The translations under genes were made by a program, and so were the position numbers. Positions 1 to 9,173 of a stretch of 64,000 bases of DNA are shown here, one piece after another (positions within the stretch are counted from its first letter, which is position 1; each line of letters opens with the position of its first letter). The notes below the pieces were generated by a model. It was not told the DNA's origin. It saw only the letters and a program-made list of their open reading frames with translations, and did no database searches. Source of the stretch: Solimonas aquatica. Lineage in GTDB: Bacteria; Pseudomonadota; Gammaproteobacteria; Nevskiales; Nevskiaceae. The stretch lies in NCBI RefSeq assembly GCF_900111015.1, contig NZ_FOFS01000012.1:62001-126000 (forward strand), written 5' to 3'.

Positions 1-1
1 C

Positions 2-1957
2 GATATCAACCAGGACGTGCGGCATTCCTGGTGCCGCTGCATCGACAGCTATGAGCTCGATCCGCTGCAGGTGAAGAAGCCCATCGTGGTCACCCGCAGC
101 GATCTGCAGATGCGTCGTGAACGGCTCGGCGCACTGCTGTCGATCGCGCGCATCGAGATGCTCAATCTGTCGCGACAGATGCGGCATTCGCATTTCGGGG
201 TGATGCTGACCGACGCCGATGGCGTGATCGTGAACTATCTCGGCGATCCGGCGTTCTCCGAAGTCGCGCGCCGCGCCGGTTTTCGTGAAGGCGCGGTGTG
301 GAGCGAGCGCGAGCTGGGCACCAACGGCATGGGCACCTGCATCATGATGCAGCGCCCGGTGCTGATCGACCGGCTCGAACATTTTCTGGTGCAGAACATC
401 GCGCTCACCTGTTCGGCCGCGCCGATCTTCGACATGCGTGGTCGTCTGCTCGCGGCGCTGGATATCTCCGGCGGCCCCGATGCCGTGCAGATGCATACCC
501 TGGCGCTGGTGGAAATCGCCGCACAGAACATCGAAAACCGCGCTTTGCTGGAAGCGGCGCGGCCCTATCATCTGCTGCGCTTCCATCCGCACGCTGAGTT
601 CATCAGCACGCCGGGTGAGGGGCTGCTCATGTTCGACAGCGACGGCACCGTGATGGGCGCCAACCGCAGCGCGCTGGAACTGCTGAGCCTGCGCAGTCAT
701 GAGGAGCTGTGCGGCCGCAGCATCGAAGCCGTGCTGGAAAACAGTCTTGAATTCCTGCTGCAACTGGCCACGCGCCCGGCGCTGCGTCCGGAGGCGCTGC
801 ATCTGAAGTCGCGGCAGCAGCGGCTGTTCGTCACGGTGCAGGCGCCGGCCTGCGAGCCGCGTGCCGCGCCGATCAAGCCGCTGACCGCGCCGCCGGTGCT
901 GGACAGCCTGGAGCTGATGGACGCCGGCGATCCGGTGGTGCTCGCCAACCAGCGCATTGCGCGCCGCGTGCTCAATCGCGACATCTCGGTGCTGCTGCTC
1001 GGCGAGACCGGCACCGGCAAAGGCTATTTCGCCAAGGCCATCCACAAGGCCAGCACGCGTGCCGACAAGCCGCTGGTATCGGTGAACTGTGCGGCGATTC
1101 CGGAAATGCTGATCGAGAGCGAGCTGTTCGGCTACCGTCCCGGCGCATTCACCGGCGCGGCGCGGCAGGGTCATACCGGGCGCATCCTGCAGGCCAACGG
1201 CGGCACGCTGTTCCTCGACGAAATCGGCGACATGCCGCTGTCAGTGCAGGCGCGTGTGCTCAGCGTGCTGGAGGATCGCGAGGTGGTGCCGCTGGGCGGC
1301 ACGCATCCGGTGCCGGTGGACATCCGCATCATCAGCGCCACGCATCGCGATCTGGTCGAGATGGTGGCCAGCGGGCAGTTCCGCGACGACCTCTACTACC
1401 GCCTCAATGGCATCACCCTCACGCTGCCGCCTTTGCGTGAGCGCCAGGACATCATCGAGGTGATCCGGCGCATGCTGGCCATCGAGATCGGCGAGCAGTC
1501 GATGCGCGTCGATGAGGCCCTGGTGCGGCGCCTGGCGCGCCTGCCCTGGCCCGGCAACCTGCGTCAGCTGCGCAATGTGCTGCGCAATATGCTGGCGATG
1601 AGTGAAGGCGACGAACTCACGCTGGACGACTTCGACGAGCGCTGCCTGCTCAGCAGCAGCGCCGCGCGTGGCACCGGTGCGCCGGTGACGCCGCTGCCGG
1701 CCGAGTCGCCGGCCGAAGAGGACGCCGATCTTCTGGGCAGCGCCGAGTGCGAGGCGCTGCGCCGCGCACTGGAAGCCTGCGGCTGGAATGTCAGCGAGGC
1801 GGCCGTGCGCCTGCACATCAGCCGCAAGACGATCTACCGCAAGATGCATCGCCATGGCCTGACGCGCGAGGCCGCGCTCGACGGCCGCGAGGCGGTGCAT
1901 GCCGGCGGCGAAGCCTTGCGTCCGGCGCCACGCGCCGCGCAGTTCAGAGACGACTAG
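2..1957 (+). CDS. AcoR-type sigma-54-dependent transcriptional activator (5' end outside window)
   Basis: Bacterial enhancer-binding protein that activates sigma-54 promoters. The frame is open to the left edge and the N-terminal RHSWCRC segment matches the R-S-W-x-R-C start region of AcoR-like regulators, so the true start lies upstream. Counting from the GTG at 17, a GAF-like sensor spans about residues 55-170 and a PAS-like segment about 190-270. The AAA+ domain spans about 295-520, with Walker A GETGTGKG near 328, the sigma-54 contact loop GAFTGA near 375, Walker B LFLDEIGD, and the RDDLYYRL arginine-finger region. A Fis-type HTH follows (about 580-620). Family members sense acetoin, alcohols or aldehydes and drive their oxidation genes. 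gfa lies 250 bp downstream, but no sigma-54 promoter is visible there, so targets probably lie to the left. The family call is firm; the effector is unknown. Confidence 0.93.
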   Translation, partial: DINQDVRHSWCRCIDSYELDPLQVKKPIVVTRSDLQMRRERLGALLSIARIEMLNLSRQMRHSHFGVMLTDADGVIVNYLGDPAFSEVARRAGFREGAVWSERELGTNGMGTCIMMQRPVLIDRLEHFLVQNIALTCSAAPIFDMRGRLLAALDISGGPDAVQMHTLALVEIAAQNIENRALLEAARPYHLLRFHPHAEFISTPGEGLLMFDSDGTVMGANRSALELLSLRSHEELCGRSIEAVLENSLEFLLQLATRPALRPEALHLKSRQQRLFVTVQAPACEPRAAPIKPLTAPPVLDSLELMDAGDPVVLANQRIARRVLNRDISVLLLGETGTGKGYFAKAIHKASTRADKPLVSVNCAAIPEMLIESELFGYRPGAFTGAARQGHTGRILQANGGTLFLDEIGDMPLSVQARVLSVLEDREVVPLGGTHPVPVDIRIISATHRDLVEMVASGQFRDDLYYRLNGITLTLPPLRERQDIIEVIRRMLAIEIGEQSMRVDEALVRRLARLPWPGNLRQLRNVLRNMLAMSEGDELTLDDFDERCLLSSSAARGTGAPVTPLPAESPAEEDADLLGSAECEALRRALEACGWNVSEAAVRLHISRKTIYRKMHRHGLTREAALDGREAVHAGGEALRPAPRAAQFRDD

Positions 1958-2150
1958 GTGGCACATGCTCGGACGGTCCGGCCGCCAGCTGTGCGCACCG
2001 CAGGCTCTTCTGCTGAGCCGCCGCCGCGACCGTACGAGTTCATCATCAACGCTGCGGCCAGCGGGGCCGGCAGCGTCGTTGTTCAGGGGAACGGACCCTC
2101 ATAGGCCGTCACCCACCGCCACCATCGTCCGCAATACAAGGAGAGCTTCG

Positions 2151-2198
2151 ATGAAATCCGTTCTGTTCGCCTGTATCAACCGCGAAATCGGGAGCTGA
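2151..2198 (+). CDS. Possible 15-aa leader peptide upstream of gfa
   Basis: A 15-codon frame ([15 protein letters not shown]) begins 5 bases after a near-perfect Shine-Dalgarno AAGGAG (2140-2145) and stops 5 bases before the gfa start. The better ribosome site belongs to this short frame, because gfa itself has only a weak AAAGCC before its ATG. This layout would allow translational coupling. No homologue is recognised. It could be chance, or a leftover start of an older gfa reading frame. Confidence 0.35.
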   Translation: MKSVLFACINREIGS

Positions 2199-2203
2199 AA
2201 GCC

Positions 2204-2776
2204 ATGAGCGCCCTTTCGCTACATCCAGCCATCGACAATGGCATCAAGCCCGGCTCCGACGCCTTCAAAGGCGGCACTCTGGTGTGCAAGTGCAAGGACA
2301 ATCCGGTGGAAGTCACCATCGACTCGCAGTCGGCGCACAACCATGCCTGCGGCTGCACCAAGTGCTGGAAGCCGGCCGGCGCGCTGTTCTCCGTCGTGGC
2401 GGTGGTGCCGCGCGACAAGCTGCGCGTGACCAAGAACGCCGACAAGCTGGCCATCGTCAACAAGGAGGCGCCGATCCAGCGCTATGCCTGCAAGGGCTGC
2501 GGCGTGCACATGTACGGCCGCATCGAAAACACCAAGCATCCCTTCTTCGGTCTGGACTTCGTGCACACCGAGCTGTCGCCGCAGGCGGGCTGGTCGGCGC
2601 CGGGCTTCGCCGCCTTTGTCTCGTCCGTCATCGAATCCGGCTTCGATCCCTCGCGCATGGGCGAAGTGCGCGGCCGGCTCAAGCAGCTGGGGCTGGAGCC
2701 CTATGACTGCCTGTCGCCGCCGCTGATGGACGCCATCGCCACGCACACCGCCAAGGCTTCCGGCGCGCTGCGTTAA
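2204..2776 (+). CDS. gfa: S-(hydroxymethyl)glutathione synthase (glutathione-dependent formaldehyde-activating enzyme)
   Basis: Gfa speeds condensation of formaldehyde with glutathione to S-hydroxymethylglutathione, the entry to cytoplasmic formaldehyde oxidation. The 190-aa length is that of the family. The zinc ligands are visible: CKCKDN near residue 27, [13 protein letters not shown] around 45-57, and [13 protein letters not shown] around 95-107. The C-terminal [18 protein letters not shown] block is characteristic of true Gfa rather than generic GFA-domain proteins. The start follows a 15-codon frame with a strong ribosome site. A strong terminator lies about 125 bp downstream, so gfa ends its transcript. 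It sits beside an AcoR-type activator and a PqqU-like receptor, which suggests methanol or other PQQ-linked alcohol oxidation. The partner adhC/frmA is not in the window. Confidence 0.93.
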   Translation: MSALSLHPAIDNGIKPGSDAFKGGTLVCKCKDNPVEVTIDSQSAHNHACGCTKCWKPAGALFSVVAVVPRDKLRVTKNADKLAIVNKEAPIQRYACKGCGVHMYGRIENTKHPFFGLDFVHTELSPQAGWSAPGFAAFVSSVIESGFDPSRMGEVRGRLKQLGLEPYDCLSPPLMDAIATHTAKASGALR

Positions 2777-2900
2777 CCCGCGCGGTTCCACGCATCCGGC
2801 CCGTCAGTGCGCGGGCCGGGTGCGTGATATCGCGGTCCGCTGTACTTCCAATCCAGCCAATCCGGCGGTGCGCCGATGCGCGCCGCATGCTTCGGGCGTT

Positions 2901-2959
2901 CCGTTCGCCCCGCGTTTGAAATCGCAAGATTCCAAACGCGGGACGAACGGTCTTTTTTT
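2901..2959 (+). terminator. Rho-independent terminator after gfa
   Basis: Long stem: CCGTTCG (2901-2907) pairs with CGAACGG (2944-2950), and CCCGCGTTTG (2909-2918) pairs with CAAACGCGGG (2933-2942), with one mismatch between them. The loop is 2919-2932 and a T-rich tail follows at 2951-2959. The T tract is on the plus strand, so it ends gfa transcription. The minus-strand receptor gene ends just beside it. Confidence 0.88.
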
Positions 2960-2964
2960 AGGCC

Positions 2965-5142
2965 CTACACCTTCCAGTCGAAGCCCAGACCCGCATTGAC
3001 ATTGAAGCCGGGGCCGGGCTCGTAGAAGCGGCTGTTGCCGTCGTTGACGATCACCGAGCCCACGTAGTCCTTGTCGAGCAGATTGTCCAGGCTCAGGAAG
3101 GCGCGCAGACGGCCCTGCGGCAGCTCGCGGACATAAGCGCCGTTCAGCCCCAGCAGCCAGTAGGAAGGCGCGGATTCGGTATTGCGGTCGTTGACCGGCA
3201 CCTCGCTCAGATAGCTGCCGCTGACTTCGGCGTGCCAGCCCAGCTCGCCGCCCCAGCGCAGCGCGCCATACAGCTGCGAGCGCGGCACGCCGGCGATGCG
3301 GCTGCCGCTGGCCACCTGCGCGAGATTGGTGCCGCTGGGATTGCCCGGCGTCGGCGCCGTGCAGGGCGTGGCGACGCAGGTGGTGTAGGGCGCCCGCACC
3401 GTTGCATCCAGCCAGGTGTAGGCGAGATTGAGCGTGAGATCGGCCGGCAGCGCGGTCTGCGTCGCGGCCTCCAGGCCCTGGCGGCGGGTGCGGTCGGCAT
3501 TGCCGTAGGTGGCGCGGCCGCCGGCGTTGGTGACGGTGACGATCTCGTCGCGGGTGATGGCCTGGAACAGCGCCAGCTGCGCCTGGGTCTTGCCGGGGAG
3601 GCGCAGCTTGGCGCCGAGTTCGCCGTTGTTGCTGCGTGCCGAGTCCAGGCCCAGATTCAGGCCGGCCTGGCCATCGGGGCGATACGCCAGCTCGGCAAAG
3701 GTCGGCGTCTCGAAGCCGCGGCCGTAGGAGCCGTAGAAGTGCAGCGTCTCGCTGTAGCGCCACATCAGGCCGGCCACCGGCGTGGCGGCGGAATAGTGGC
3801 GGTTGCCGCTGTCGTCGGGATTGCTGCCGGTGACGTAGTGATCCTGCGAGTTGAACTTGATGCGGCTGTAGCGCGCGCCCGCCATCGCCGACCAGTCGCT
3901 GGCGAACTGCCAGCTGGCCTGCAGGTATTCGTCCAGCGAGTAGACCTTGTCCAGCTCGTTGCGGCGCAGCCGGCCCTTCACGCCCAGCGTCGTGCCCACG
4001 AAGTTCTCATAACCGCGCCGGTGCTGTCCCAGGTCGTCCCAGTTCAGGCCGGCCACCAGGCTGAAGGGCTGGCCGGCCAGCTGCGTGCGCCAGCTCCAGC
4101 GCGCATCCACGCCGCCGTAATCGGTGTCCAGATCCACCACGCCGCCGGCGTGCAGCGGATTGCCCTGCGTGGCCACGGGAATCGCAAGGTACTGCACGAT
4201 GGCGCGATGGCCGTAGTAGCCGAGCAGGCGCAGGTTCTGCGAGCTGCCGATATCACGCTCGTACACCGCGCCGAGCTGCGTCTGGTCGGCGCTCTTGCGG
4301 GTGTTGAACTGCGTGGCCACCGAGGTGGCCTGGCTGGGATCGGCCTGGAACTGCGCGCGCGTCAGGCCCAGCGCGTCCTGCGCATGCGGGGTGGACATGT
4401 TGTTGGCCAGCAGGCTCAGGCGCTGGTGCTCGTCGAGCTTGATGTTGAGCTTGGCATTGCCGGACTCGCGGCGCGCGCGGCTGTGATCGCGAAAGCCGCC
4501 GGTGGCGTAGTGCGTGAAGCCGAGGTTGTAGTCGCTGATGCCGTAGCTGCCGCGTGCGCCCAGCGCGGTGCGCCAGCTTTCATAGCTGCCGCCGCCGGCC
4601 GACAGCGAGAGCTGCGGCTCGGGCGTGCCGTCGGCGGTGAACATCTGAATCACGCCGCCGGAGGAATTGCCGTAAAGGCTGGAAAACGGGCCGCGCAGCA
4701 CTTCCACGCGTGCGGCGCTGTCGAGATTGAAATGCGAGACCTGGCCCTGGCCATCCGGCTGCGTGGCCGGCACGCCGTCGAGCAGCAGGCGCACGCCGCG
4801 GATGCCGAAGGCCGAGCGCGCGCCGAAGCCGCGCACCGAAATCTGCATGTCCTGGGCAAAGTTGTGGCGGTCGCGCGCCAGCACACCGGCCACCGGCGTG
4901 AGCGTGTCATTGAGATTGACCGACATGCCCTCGGCAATCGTGGTGCTGTCGATGGAAGCGGGAATCTCGAAACTGTCCTGCGCGATGCGCGTGGCGGTGA
5001 CGGTCACGGTTTCCACTTCATTGCCCTCGGCCGCCGCCGCGCACAGCGGCAGCAGCAGGCCGACGGCGCTCAGGCTCAGCAGGGTCGGGATACGGCGGCG
5101 CTCGACCGCGCGCAGGGTGCGGGGCCGCAGGGACTTGGGCAT
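2965..5142 (-). CDS. TonB-dependent outer-membrane receptor, PqqU/YncD-like
   Basis: Outer-membrane beta-barrel receptor powered by TonB, 725 aa. The start was set at the ATG at 5142 because it has GGAGG 5-6 bases upstream and opens a signal peptide (hydrophobic core LLSLSAVGLLLPLCAAAA). A TonB-box-like VETVTVTAT follows, then the plug with RGFGARSAFGIRG, DGVPATQPDGQGQ and VEVLRGPFSSLYGNSSGG. This plug signature closely resembles E. coli PqqU (YncD), the receptor for pyrroloquinoline quinone, and related receptors. The barrel ends in an aromatic-rich FYEPGPGFNVNAGLGFDW strand. Convergent with gfa. The PQQ substrate is inference from plug resemblance and the alcohol-oxidation context; another small siderophore-like ligand is possible. 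Confidence 0.88.
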   Translation of the reverse strand: MPKSLRPRTLRAVERRRIPTLLSLSAVGLLLPLCAAAAEGNEVETVTVTATRIAQDSFEIPASIDSTTIAEGMSVNLNDTLTPVAGVLARDRHNFAQDMQISVRGFGARSAFGIRGVRLLLDGVPATQPDGQGQVSHFNLDSAARVEVLRGPFSSLYGNSSGGVIQMFTADGTPEPQLSLSAGGGSYESWRTALGARGSYGISDYNLGFTHYATGGFRDHSRARRESGNAKLNIKLDEHQRLSLLANNMSTPHAQDALGLTRAQFQADPSQATSVATQFNTRKSADQTQLGAVYERDIGSSQNLRLLGYYGHRAIVQYLAIPVATQGNPLHAGGVVDLDTDYGGVDARWSWRTQLAGQPFSLVAGLNWDDLGQHRRGYENFVGTTLGVKGRLRRNELDKVYSLDEYLQASWQFASDWSAMAGARYSRIKFNSQDHYVTGSNPDDSGNRHYSAATPVAGLMWRYSETLHFYGSYGRGFETPTFAELAYRPDGQAGLNLGLDSARSNNGELGAKLRLPGKTQAQLALFQAITRDEIVTVTNAGGRATYGNADRTRRQGLEAATQTALPADLTLNLAYTWLDATVRAPYTTCVATPCTAPTPGNPSGTNLAQVASGSRIAGVPRSQLYGALRWGGELGWHAEVSGSYLSEVPVNDRNTESAPSYWLLGLNGAYVRELPQGRLRAFLSLDNLLDKDYVGSVIVNDGNSRFYEPGPGFNVNAGLGFDWKV

Positions 5143-5280
5143 GTTTCCTCCATCTGGTTTTGGCAGCCGCAGCGGCGAGCTCAGCCATCGTCGCCCTGCG
5201 CAAGCCTCGCATCTTGCCAGTTGCACCGGGTCTTTGCGCGAAAAATTTTCCGGTCTGTGGCAGCGGCGATACAGCGGCAT

Positions 5281-5311
5281 CCACAAGAAGAAGCCGGGCA
5301 CGGGGCCCGGC
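5281..5311 (-). terminator. Terminator after porin gene
   Basis: On the minus strand, GCCGGGC (5305-5311) and GCCCGGC (5293-5299) form a 7-bp GC stem with a 5-base loop, followed by TTCTTCTTG. It lies 25 bp past the porin stop and upstream of the receptor gene, separating the two transcripts. Confidence 0.65.
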
Positions 5312-5335
5312 TCATGGACTGCGGTGCGAAGCGCC

Positions 5336-6568
5336 TCAGAACGAGAGGAAGGCGCCGACGTTGAAGTTGTTGGCCTTGATCTCACCGCCGTTGTGCGCCT
5401 CGGACTTCACACCGCTGTACTCGGCGAGCAGGGTCAGGTTCGCCGTGAGGCTGTGGTAGACGCCGGCGGTGTACTTGCTGTTCTTCTCCACCAGCGTCGG
5501 ATTGGCCAGACGATCCGCGTTGTTGGCGTAGTCCAGCTTGCTCTCGCCATAGTTCACGCCCAGCTTGGTGTCGCCCAGCTTGTAGGTGGCCTGGGCGATG
5601 AAGCCGTCGGAGTCGCGCTCGTGCCCCAGGCCGTCGCTGGCGATGTTGAACAAGGCGGTGGTGCCCATGCCGCTGCCGCTGTAGTAGTAGGCCATCACCT
5701 CGCCCGGCCCGAAGGTGAGCTTGCCGCCCACGTCGAAGCCGGTGCTGGTGAAGTCGGAGGCGTCGGTCACGCCCTCCTGCTTCTGCGTGATGAAGGTGGC
5801 GGAGAGATAGATCGGACCTGTGGTGAAAGCGGCCTTGCCGTGGAAGCCCGGCGCGGATTTGCGCGTGGGTGCTGTTGCGCCGACCGGATTGAGCGGATCG
5901 AACACACCCACGGTCAGCTTCAGACCACCGAAGTCCGGCGTGGTGTAGTCGATCTGTGCCAGCGTATCGGTGTAGATGTAGCCATAGCCGATGCCGCCGA
6001 GCGTGGTGTTGGCGGGAGCGCCAGAGGAAGCCGCGCCGGAGCCGCCGACGCCGGGCAGGGTCATGTCGTTGATGATCGCGTCGAAACCGAACAGGCCGAA
6101 GTTACGGCCCAGGGTGAAGCTGCCCATGCTGGCGTTGCCGAAGGTCATGTACACCTGGCGCACATCCATTCCGGTGGTGCCCAGCGCCGTATTGCTGCCA
6201 CCGCTTTCCAGGTTCGGGCTCCCGCCGTCATTGGTGCTGATGCCCGGATACAGGCCGAAATGCGCCGCGATGTCGTAGCCCTTCTGCAGGGTGGAGATGC
6301 CAAAGGTCAAGGCCGCCGGCAGCAGACCATTGCTGATCGAGGAGCTGTTGTCCTGCTGATCTCCGCTGGTATTGCAGGCTAGGCCGCCGGTGACCGTGGC
6401 AGTGGAGTTGTCACAGGCCGAGTAGATGTAATGCACATTGACGTTGCCGTTGACCGAGAACTTCCAGTCGCCGGCCTCCAGATCCAGGGCCTGTGCGCTT
6501 TGACTCACGCAAAAGCCTGCGGCTGCGGTTGAAATGACGAGTAAAGGAATGCGGCGCTTTGTCTTCAT
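5336..6568 (-). CDS. Outer-membrane porin
   Basis: General porin-type beta barrel, 410 aa. The ATG at 6568 was chosen because it follows GGGAGAGG and begins a clean signal peptide (MKTKRRIPLLVIS...SQSAQA, cleavage near residue 27). The mature part starts LDLEAGDWKFSVNGNVNVHY and alternates hydrophobic and polar residues through about 16 predicted strands, with RQVYMTFGN and GSFTLGRNFGLFG resembling Gram-negative porin loop-3 regions. It ends in a phenylalanine (FLSF), the usual BAM signal. It is transcribed alone, with a terminator behind it and a 260-bp upstream region. It probably admits small hydrophilic substrates for the surrounding oxidation genes; the substrate is not predictable. Confidence 0.85.
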   Translation of the reverse strand: MKTKRRIPLLVISTAAAGFCVSQSAQALDLEAGDWKFSVNGNVNVHYIYSACDNSTATVTGGLACNTSGDQQDNSSSISNGLLPAALTFGISTLQKGYDIAAHFGLYPGISTNDGGSPNLESGGSNTALGTTGMDVRQVYMTFGNASMGSFTLGRNFGLFGFDAIINDMTLPGVGGSGAASSGAPANTTLGGIGYGYIYTDTLAQIDYTTPDFGGLKLTVGVFDPLNPVGATAPTRKSAPGFHGKAAFTTGPIYLSATFITQKQEGVTDASDFTSTGFDVGGKLTFGPGEVMAYYYSGSGMGTTALFNIASDGLGHERDSDGFIAQATYKLGDTKLGVNYGESKLDYANNADRLANPTLVEKNSKYTAGVYHSLTANLTLLAEYSGVKSEAHNGGEIKANNFNVGAFLSF

Positions 6569-6830
6569 GACCTCTCCCGTATAAGGGCTGTGATTTCGCG
6601 CATCGACAGCGGACGTGGGTCCGCCACCGTCCTCCGCCTGCAGCCTCTCCTCACAAAAGTGCCGCGGCGGTGCCCGAAACATGGCAACGCATATGCCATG
6701 CGCGCCGATCGCGCAGCCGCTTGTTTTTTAGGGATTATTGTCAGCAGGCTGAACGTCCCGGGTGTATCCCCTGGGGCTGCACCGACACAGTGCGGCGCCG
6801 GGGCTGTGGCGTCAGCGTCTCGGCCGCGCA
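6569..6830 (-). promoter_or_regulatory. Upstream region of the porin gene with an inverted repeat
   Basis: This gene-free stretch (314 bp to glcB, including the glcB terminator) must hold the porin promoter. The clearest element is the inverted repeat ATGGCA-N7-TGCCAT at 6681-6699, about 115 bp upstream of the start, which could be an operator. An A/T-rich patch lies at 6720-6740 (TTTTTTAGGGATTATTG on the plus strand). I found no convincing -35/-10 or -24/-12 pair. Confidence 0.35.
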
Positions 6831-6862
6831 AAACAAAAGGCCCGTCCAGTGGACGGGCCTTT
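6831..6862 (-). terminator. Terminator after glcB
   Basis: GGCCCGTCC (6839-6847) and GGACGGGCC (6851-6859) form a GC stem extended by three A-T pairs, with the loop AGT. On the minus strand it is followed by CTTTTGTTTTG. It lies 20 bp past the glcB stop. Confidence 0.88.
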
Positions 6863-6882
6863 GCGGTGCTGCTTCGAGCGTC

Positions 6883-9036
6883 TCAGGCGTTCTTGGCGAC
6901 CTGACGCCAGCGGTGCAGCAGCGGCTCGGTATAGCCGCTGGGCTGTTCGCGGCCCTTGAACACCAGATCGCAGGCGGCCTTGAAAGCCACGCCGTCGTAG
7001 CCCGGCGCCAGGGGCTTGTAGAAGGGATCGCCCGCGTTCTGCTGGTCCACCACCACCGCCATGCGCTTGAGGGTATCCAGCACCTGCTCCTGCGTGACGA
7101 TGCCGTGATGCAGCCAGTTGGCCATGTGCTGGCTGCTGATGCGCAGCGTGGCGCGGTCTTCCATCAGACCCACGTTGTGGATGTCCGGCACCTTGGAGCA
7201 GCCCACGCCCTGGTCGATCCAGCGCACCACATAACCGAGAATGCCCTGGGCGTTGTTGTCGAGTTCCTGGCGGATCTCTTCGGCGCTCCAGTTCTTGTCG
7301 GCGGACACCGGAATGGTCAGCAGGGCATCGAGCAGATCGTCCTGCTGGCCTTCCATGCCGCGCTGCACGGCCTGCACGTCCACCTCGTGGTAATGCAGGG
7401 CATGCAGGGTGGCAGCGGTGGGCGAGGGCACCCAGGCGGTGTTGGCGCCGGCCTTGGGATGCACGATCTTCTGCTTGAGCATCTCGGCCATCAGGTCCGG
7501 CATGGCCCACATGCCCTTGCCGATCTGCGCACGGCCGCGCAGGCCGCAGGCCAGACCGATCTGCACGTTGCGCTTCTCATAGGCCTGGATCCAGGACGAG
7601 GTCTTCATCTCGCCCTTGCGGATCATCGGGCCGGCTTCCATGGCGGTGTGCATCTCGTCGCCGGTGCGGTCCAAAAAGCCGGTGTTGATGAACACCACGC
7701 GGCTGGCGGCGGCGGCGATGCAGGCCTTGAGGTTCGCCGAGGTGCGGCGCTCCTCGTCCATGATGCCGACCTTGAGCGTGTCGGCCTTCAGGCCCAGCAG
7801 CTGTTCGACACGCGAGAAGATTTCGCAGGCGAAGGCCACTTCGGCCGGGCCGTGCATCTTCGGCTTGACGATGTACACCGAGCCGCTGCGGCTGTTGCCG
7901 CCTTCGCGCTTGAGGTCGTGAATCGCAATCAGGCTGGTGACCACGCCGTCGAGGATGCCTTCCGGAATCTCGCGGCCCTCGCCATCGATCACGGCGGGGT
8001 TGGTCATCAGATGGCCCACGTTGCGCACGAACAGCAGCGAGCGGCCGGGCAGGGTCAGCGAGCCGCTGGCGGTGGTGTACTCACGATCCGGATTCATGGC
8101 GCGGACGAAGGTCTTGCCGCCCTTGGCCACTTCCTCGGTGAGCGTGCCCTTCATCAGGCCCAGCCAGTTGCGGTAGATCACCACCTTGTCGGCGGCGTCC
8201 ACCGCGGCCACGGAGTCCTCGCAGTCCATGATGGTGGTGAGGGCCGCTTCCATCAGCACGTCCTTCACGCCCGCCGCATCGGTCTTGCCGATGGCGCTGT
8301 TGCGGTCGATCTGGATTTCGAAGTGCAGGCCGTTGTGCTTGAGCAGCACGGCCTTGGGCGCGGACGCCTCACCCTGCCAGCCGAGCAGCTGCGCGGGCGT
8401 CTTCAGGCCGGTGTTGCCGGAGGCCAGGCTCACCTGCAGCTGGCCGCCGACGATGGCGTAGGCGCTGGCGTCCTTGTGCGAGCCCTGCGCCAGGGGCGCG
8501 GCGCGGTCCAGGAACTCGCGTGCGAAGGCGATCACGCGTGCACCGCGCACCGGGTTGTAGGCGCCGGCGCGGGTGGCGCCATTGTCCTCGCCGATCACAT
8601 CGGTGCCGTACAGCGCGTCGTAGAGGCTGCCCCAGCGCGCGTTGGCGGCGTTGAGCGCGTAGCGCGCATTCATCACCGGCACCACCAGCTGCGGGCCGGC
8701 TTGCTCGGCAATCGCGGCGTCGACGTTCTGCGTGCTGATTTTGAAATCGGCCGGCAGCGGCTGCAGATAGCCGATCTGGGTGAGGAAGGCGCGATAGGCC
8801 GCCATGTCGCGGATCGGGCCGGGGTTGGCCTTGTGCCAGCCGTCGATCTCGGCCTGCAGGCGATCACGCTCGGCGAGCAGCGCGCGGTTCTTCGGCGCCA
8901 GCTCGTGTACCAGCGCATCGAAGCCCGCCCAGAACGCGGCCGGGTCTACACCCGTGCCCGGCAGGGCTTCTTCATTGATGAAACGGTACAGGCTGCTGGC
9001 CACTTGCAGACGGTGGCTGGTCACGCGGTCGCTCAT
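6883..9036 (-). CDS. glcB: Malate synthase G
   Basis: Condenses glyoxylate with acetyl-CoA to malate in the cytoplasm, the second step of the glyoxylate bypass and of glycolate use. The 717-aa length is that of the G isoform (about 720). Visible signatures include [15 protein letters not shown], the [18 protein letters not shown] block, [33 protein letters not shown], and the [14 protein letters not shown] and [15 protein letters not shown] segments of the TIM-barrel active site. It is monocistronic, with its own terminator and a TATAAT -10 element. No aceA or glcDEF is nearby. Next to alcohol/aldehyde-type genes it would assimilate C2 units. Confidence 0.97.
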   Translation of the reverse strand: MSDRVTSHRLQVASSLYRFINEEALPGTGVDPAAFWAGFDALVHELAPKNRALLAERDRLQAEIDGWHKANPGPIRDMAAYRAFLTQIGYLQPLPADFKISTQNVDAAIAEQAGPQLVVPVMNARYALNAANARWGSLYDALYGTDVIGEDNGATRAGAYNPVRGARVIAFAREFLDRAAPLAQGSHKDASAYAIVGGQLQVSLASGNTGLKTPAQLLGWQGEASAPKAVLLKHNGLHFEIQIDRNSAIGKTDAAGVKDVLMEAALTTIMDCEDSVAAVDAADKVVIYRNWLGLMKGTLTEEVAKGGKTFVRAMNPDREYTTASGSLTLPGRSLLFVRNVGHLMTNPAVIDGEGREIPEGILDGVVTSLIAIHDLKREGGNSRSGSVYIVKPKMHGPAEVAFACEIFSRVEQLLGLKADTLKVGIMDEERRTSANLKACIAAAASRVVFINTGFLDRTGDEMHTAMEAGPMIRKGEMKTSSWIQAYEKRNVQIGLACGLRGRAQIGKGMWAMPDLMAEMLKQKIVHPKAGANTAWVPSPTAATLHALHYHEVDVQAVQRGMEGQQDDLLDALLTIPVSADKNWSAEEIRQELDNNAQGILGYVVRWIDQGVGCSKVPDIHNVGLMEDRATLRISSQHMANWLHHGIVTQEQVLDTLKRMAVVVDQQNAGDPFYKPLAPGYDGVAFKAACDLVFKGREQPSGYTEPLLHRWRQVAKNA

Positions 9037-9101
9037 ACGCTTGGATTCGCTCTTGATCAGGGCTTGGGGGCGGCGCGCCCTGCGGCGCCGCCGGGGCGCG
9101 G

Positions 9102-9130
9102 ATTATAAGCCCTGCGGCGCGCCGGCTCGG
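9102..9130 (-). promoter_or_regulatory. Candidate glcB promoter
   Basis: A perfect TATAAT (9102-9107 on the minus strand) stands 65 bp before the glcB start in otherwise GC-rich DNA. The matching -35 position (9125-9130, CCGAGC) is poor, which suggests an activator or reliance on the -10. Confidence 0.45.
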
Positions 9131-9140
9131 CGGTCGCGGC

Positions 9141-9157
9141 GACACAGACCCTGTGTC
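9141..9157. repeat. Palindrome GACACAG-N3-CTGTGTC
   Basis: A perfect 7-bp inverted repeat with a 3-base spacer, between the end of the DUF1302 gene and the glcB promoter, about 35-55 bp upstream of the glcB -10. There is no T tract, so it is more likely an operator for a dimeric regulator of glcB than a terminator; a weak terminator cannot be excluded. Confidence 0.4.
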
Positions 9158-9173
9158 AGAACGGGACGGTTGG

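Noticed and set aside
1959-1976. TGGCAC before gfa as a sigma-54 -24 element
   Set aside because: The -12 GC is not at the required spacing; GGA stands there instead.
5240-5250. GAAAAATTTTC upstream of the TonB receptor as a Fur box
   Set aside because: Symmetric but does not resemble the GATAAT-type Fur consensus.
3232-5364. Very long open frame antisense to the TonB receptor gene
   Set aside because: His/Ala/Arg/Gly-rich shadow typical of GC-rich coding DNA; the opposite strand encodes a clear receptor with a signal peptide and ribosome site.
6670-9108. 812-codon frame antisense to glcB
   Set aside because: Composition is a GC-rich shadow; glcB on the other strand is unambiguous.
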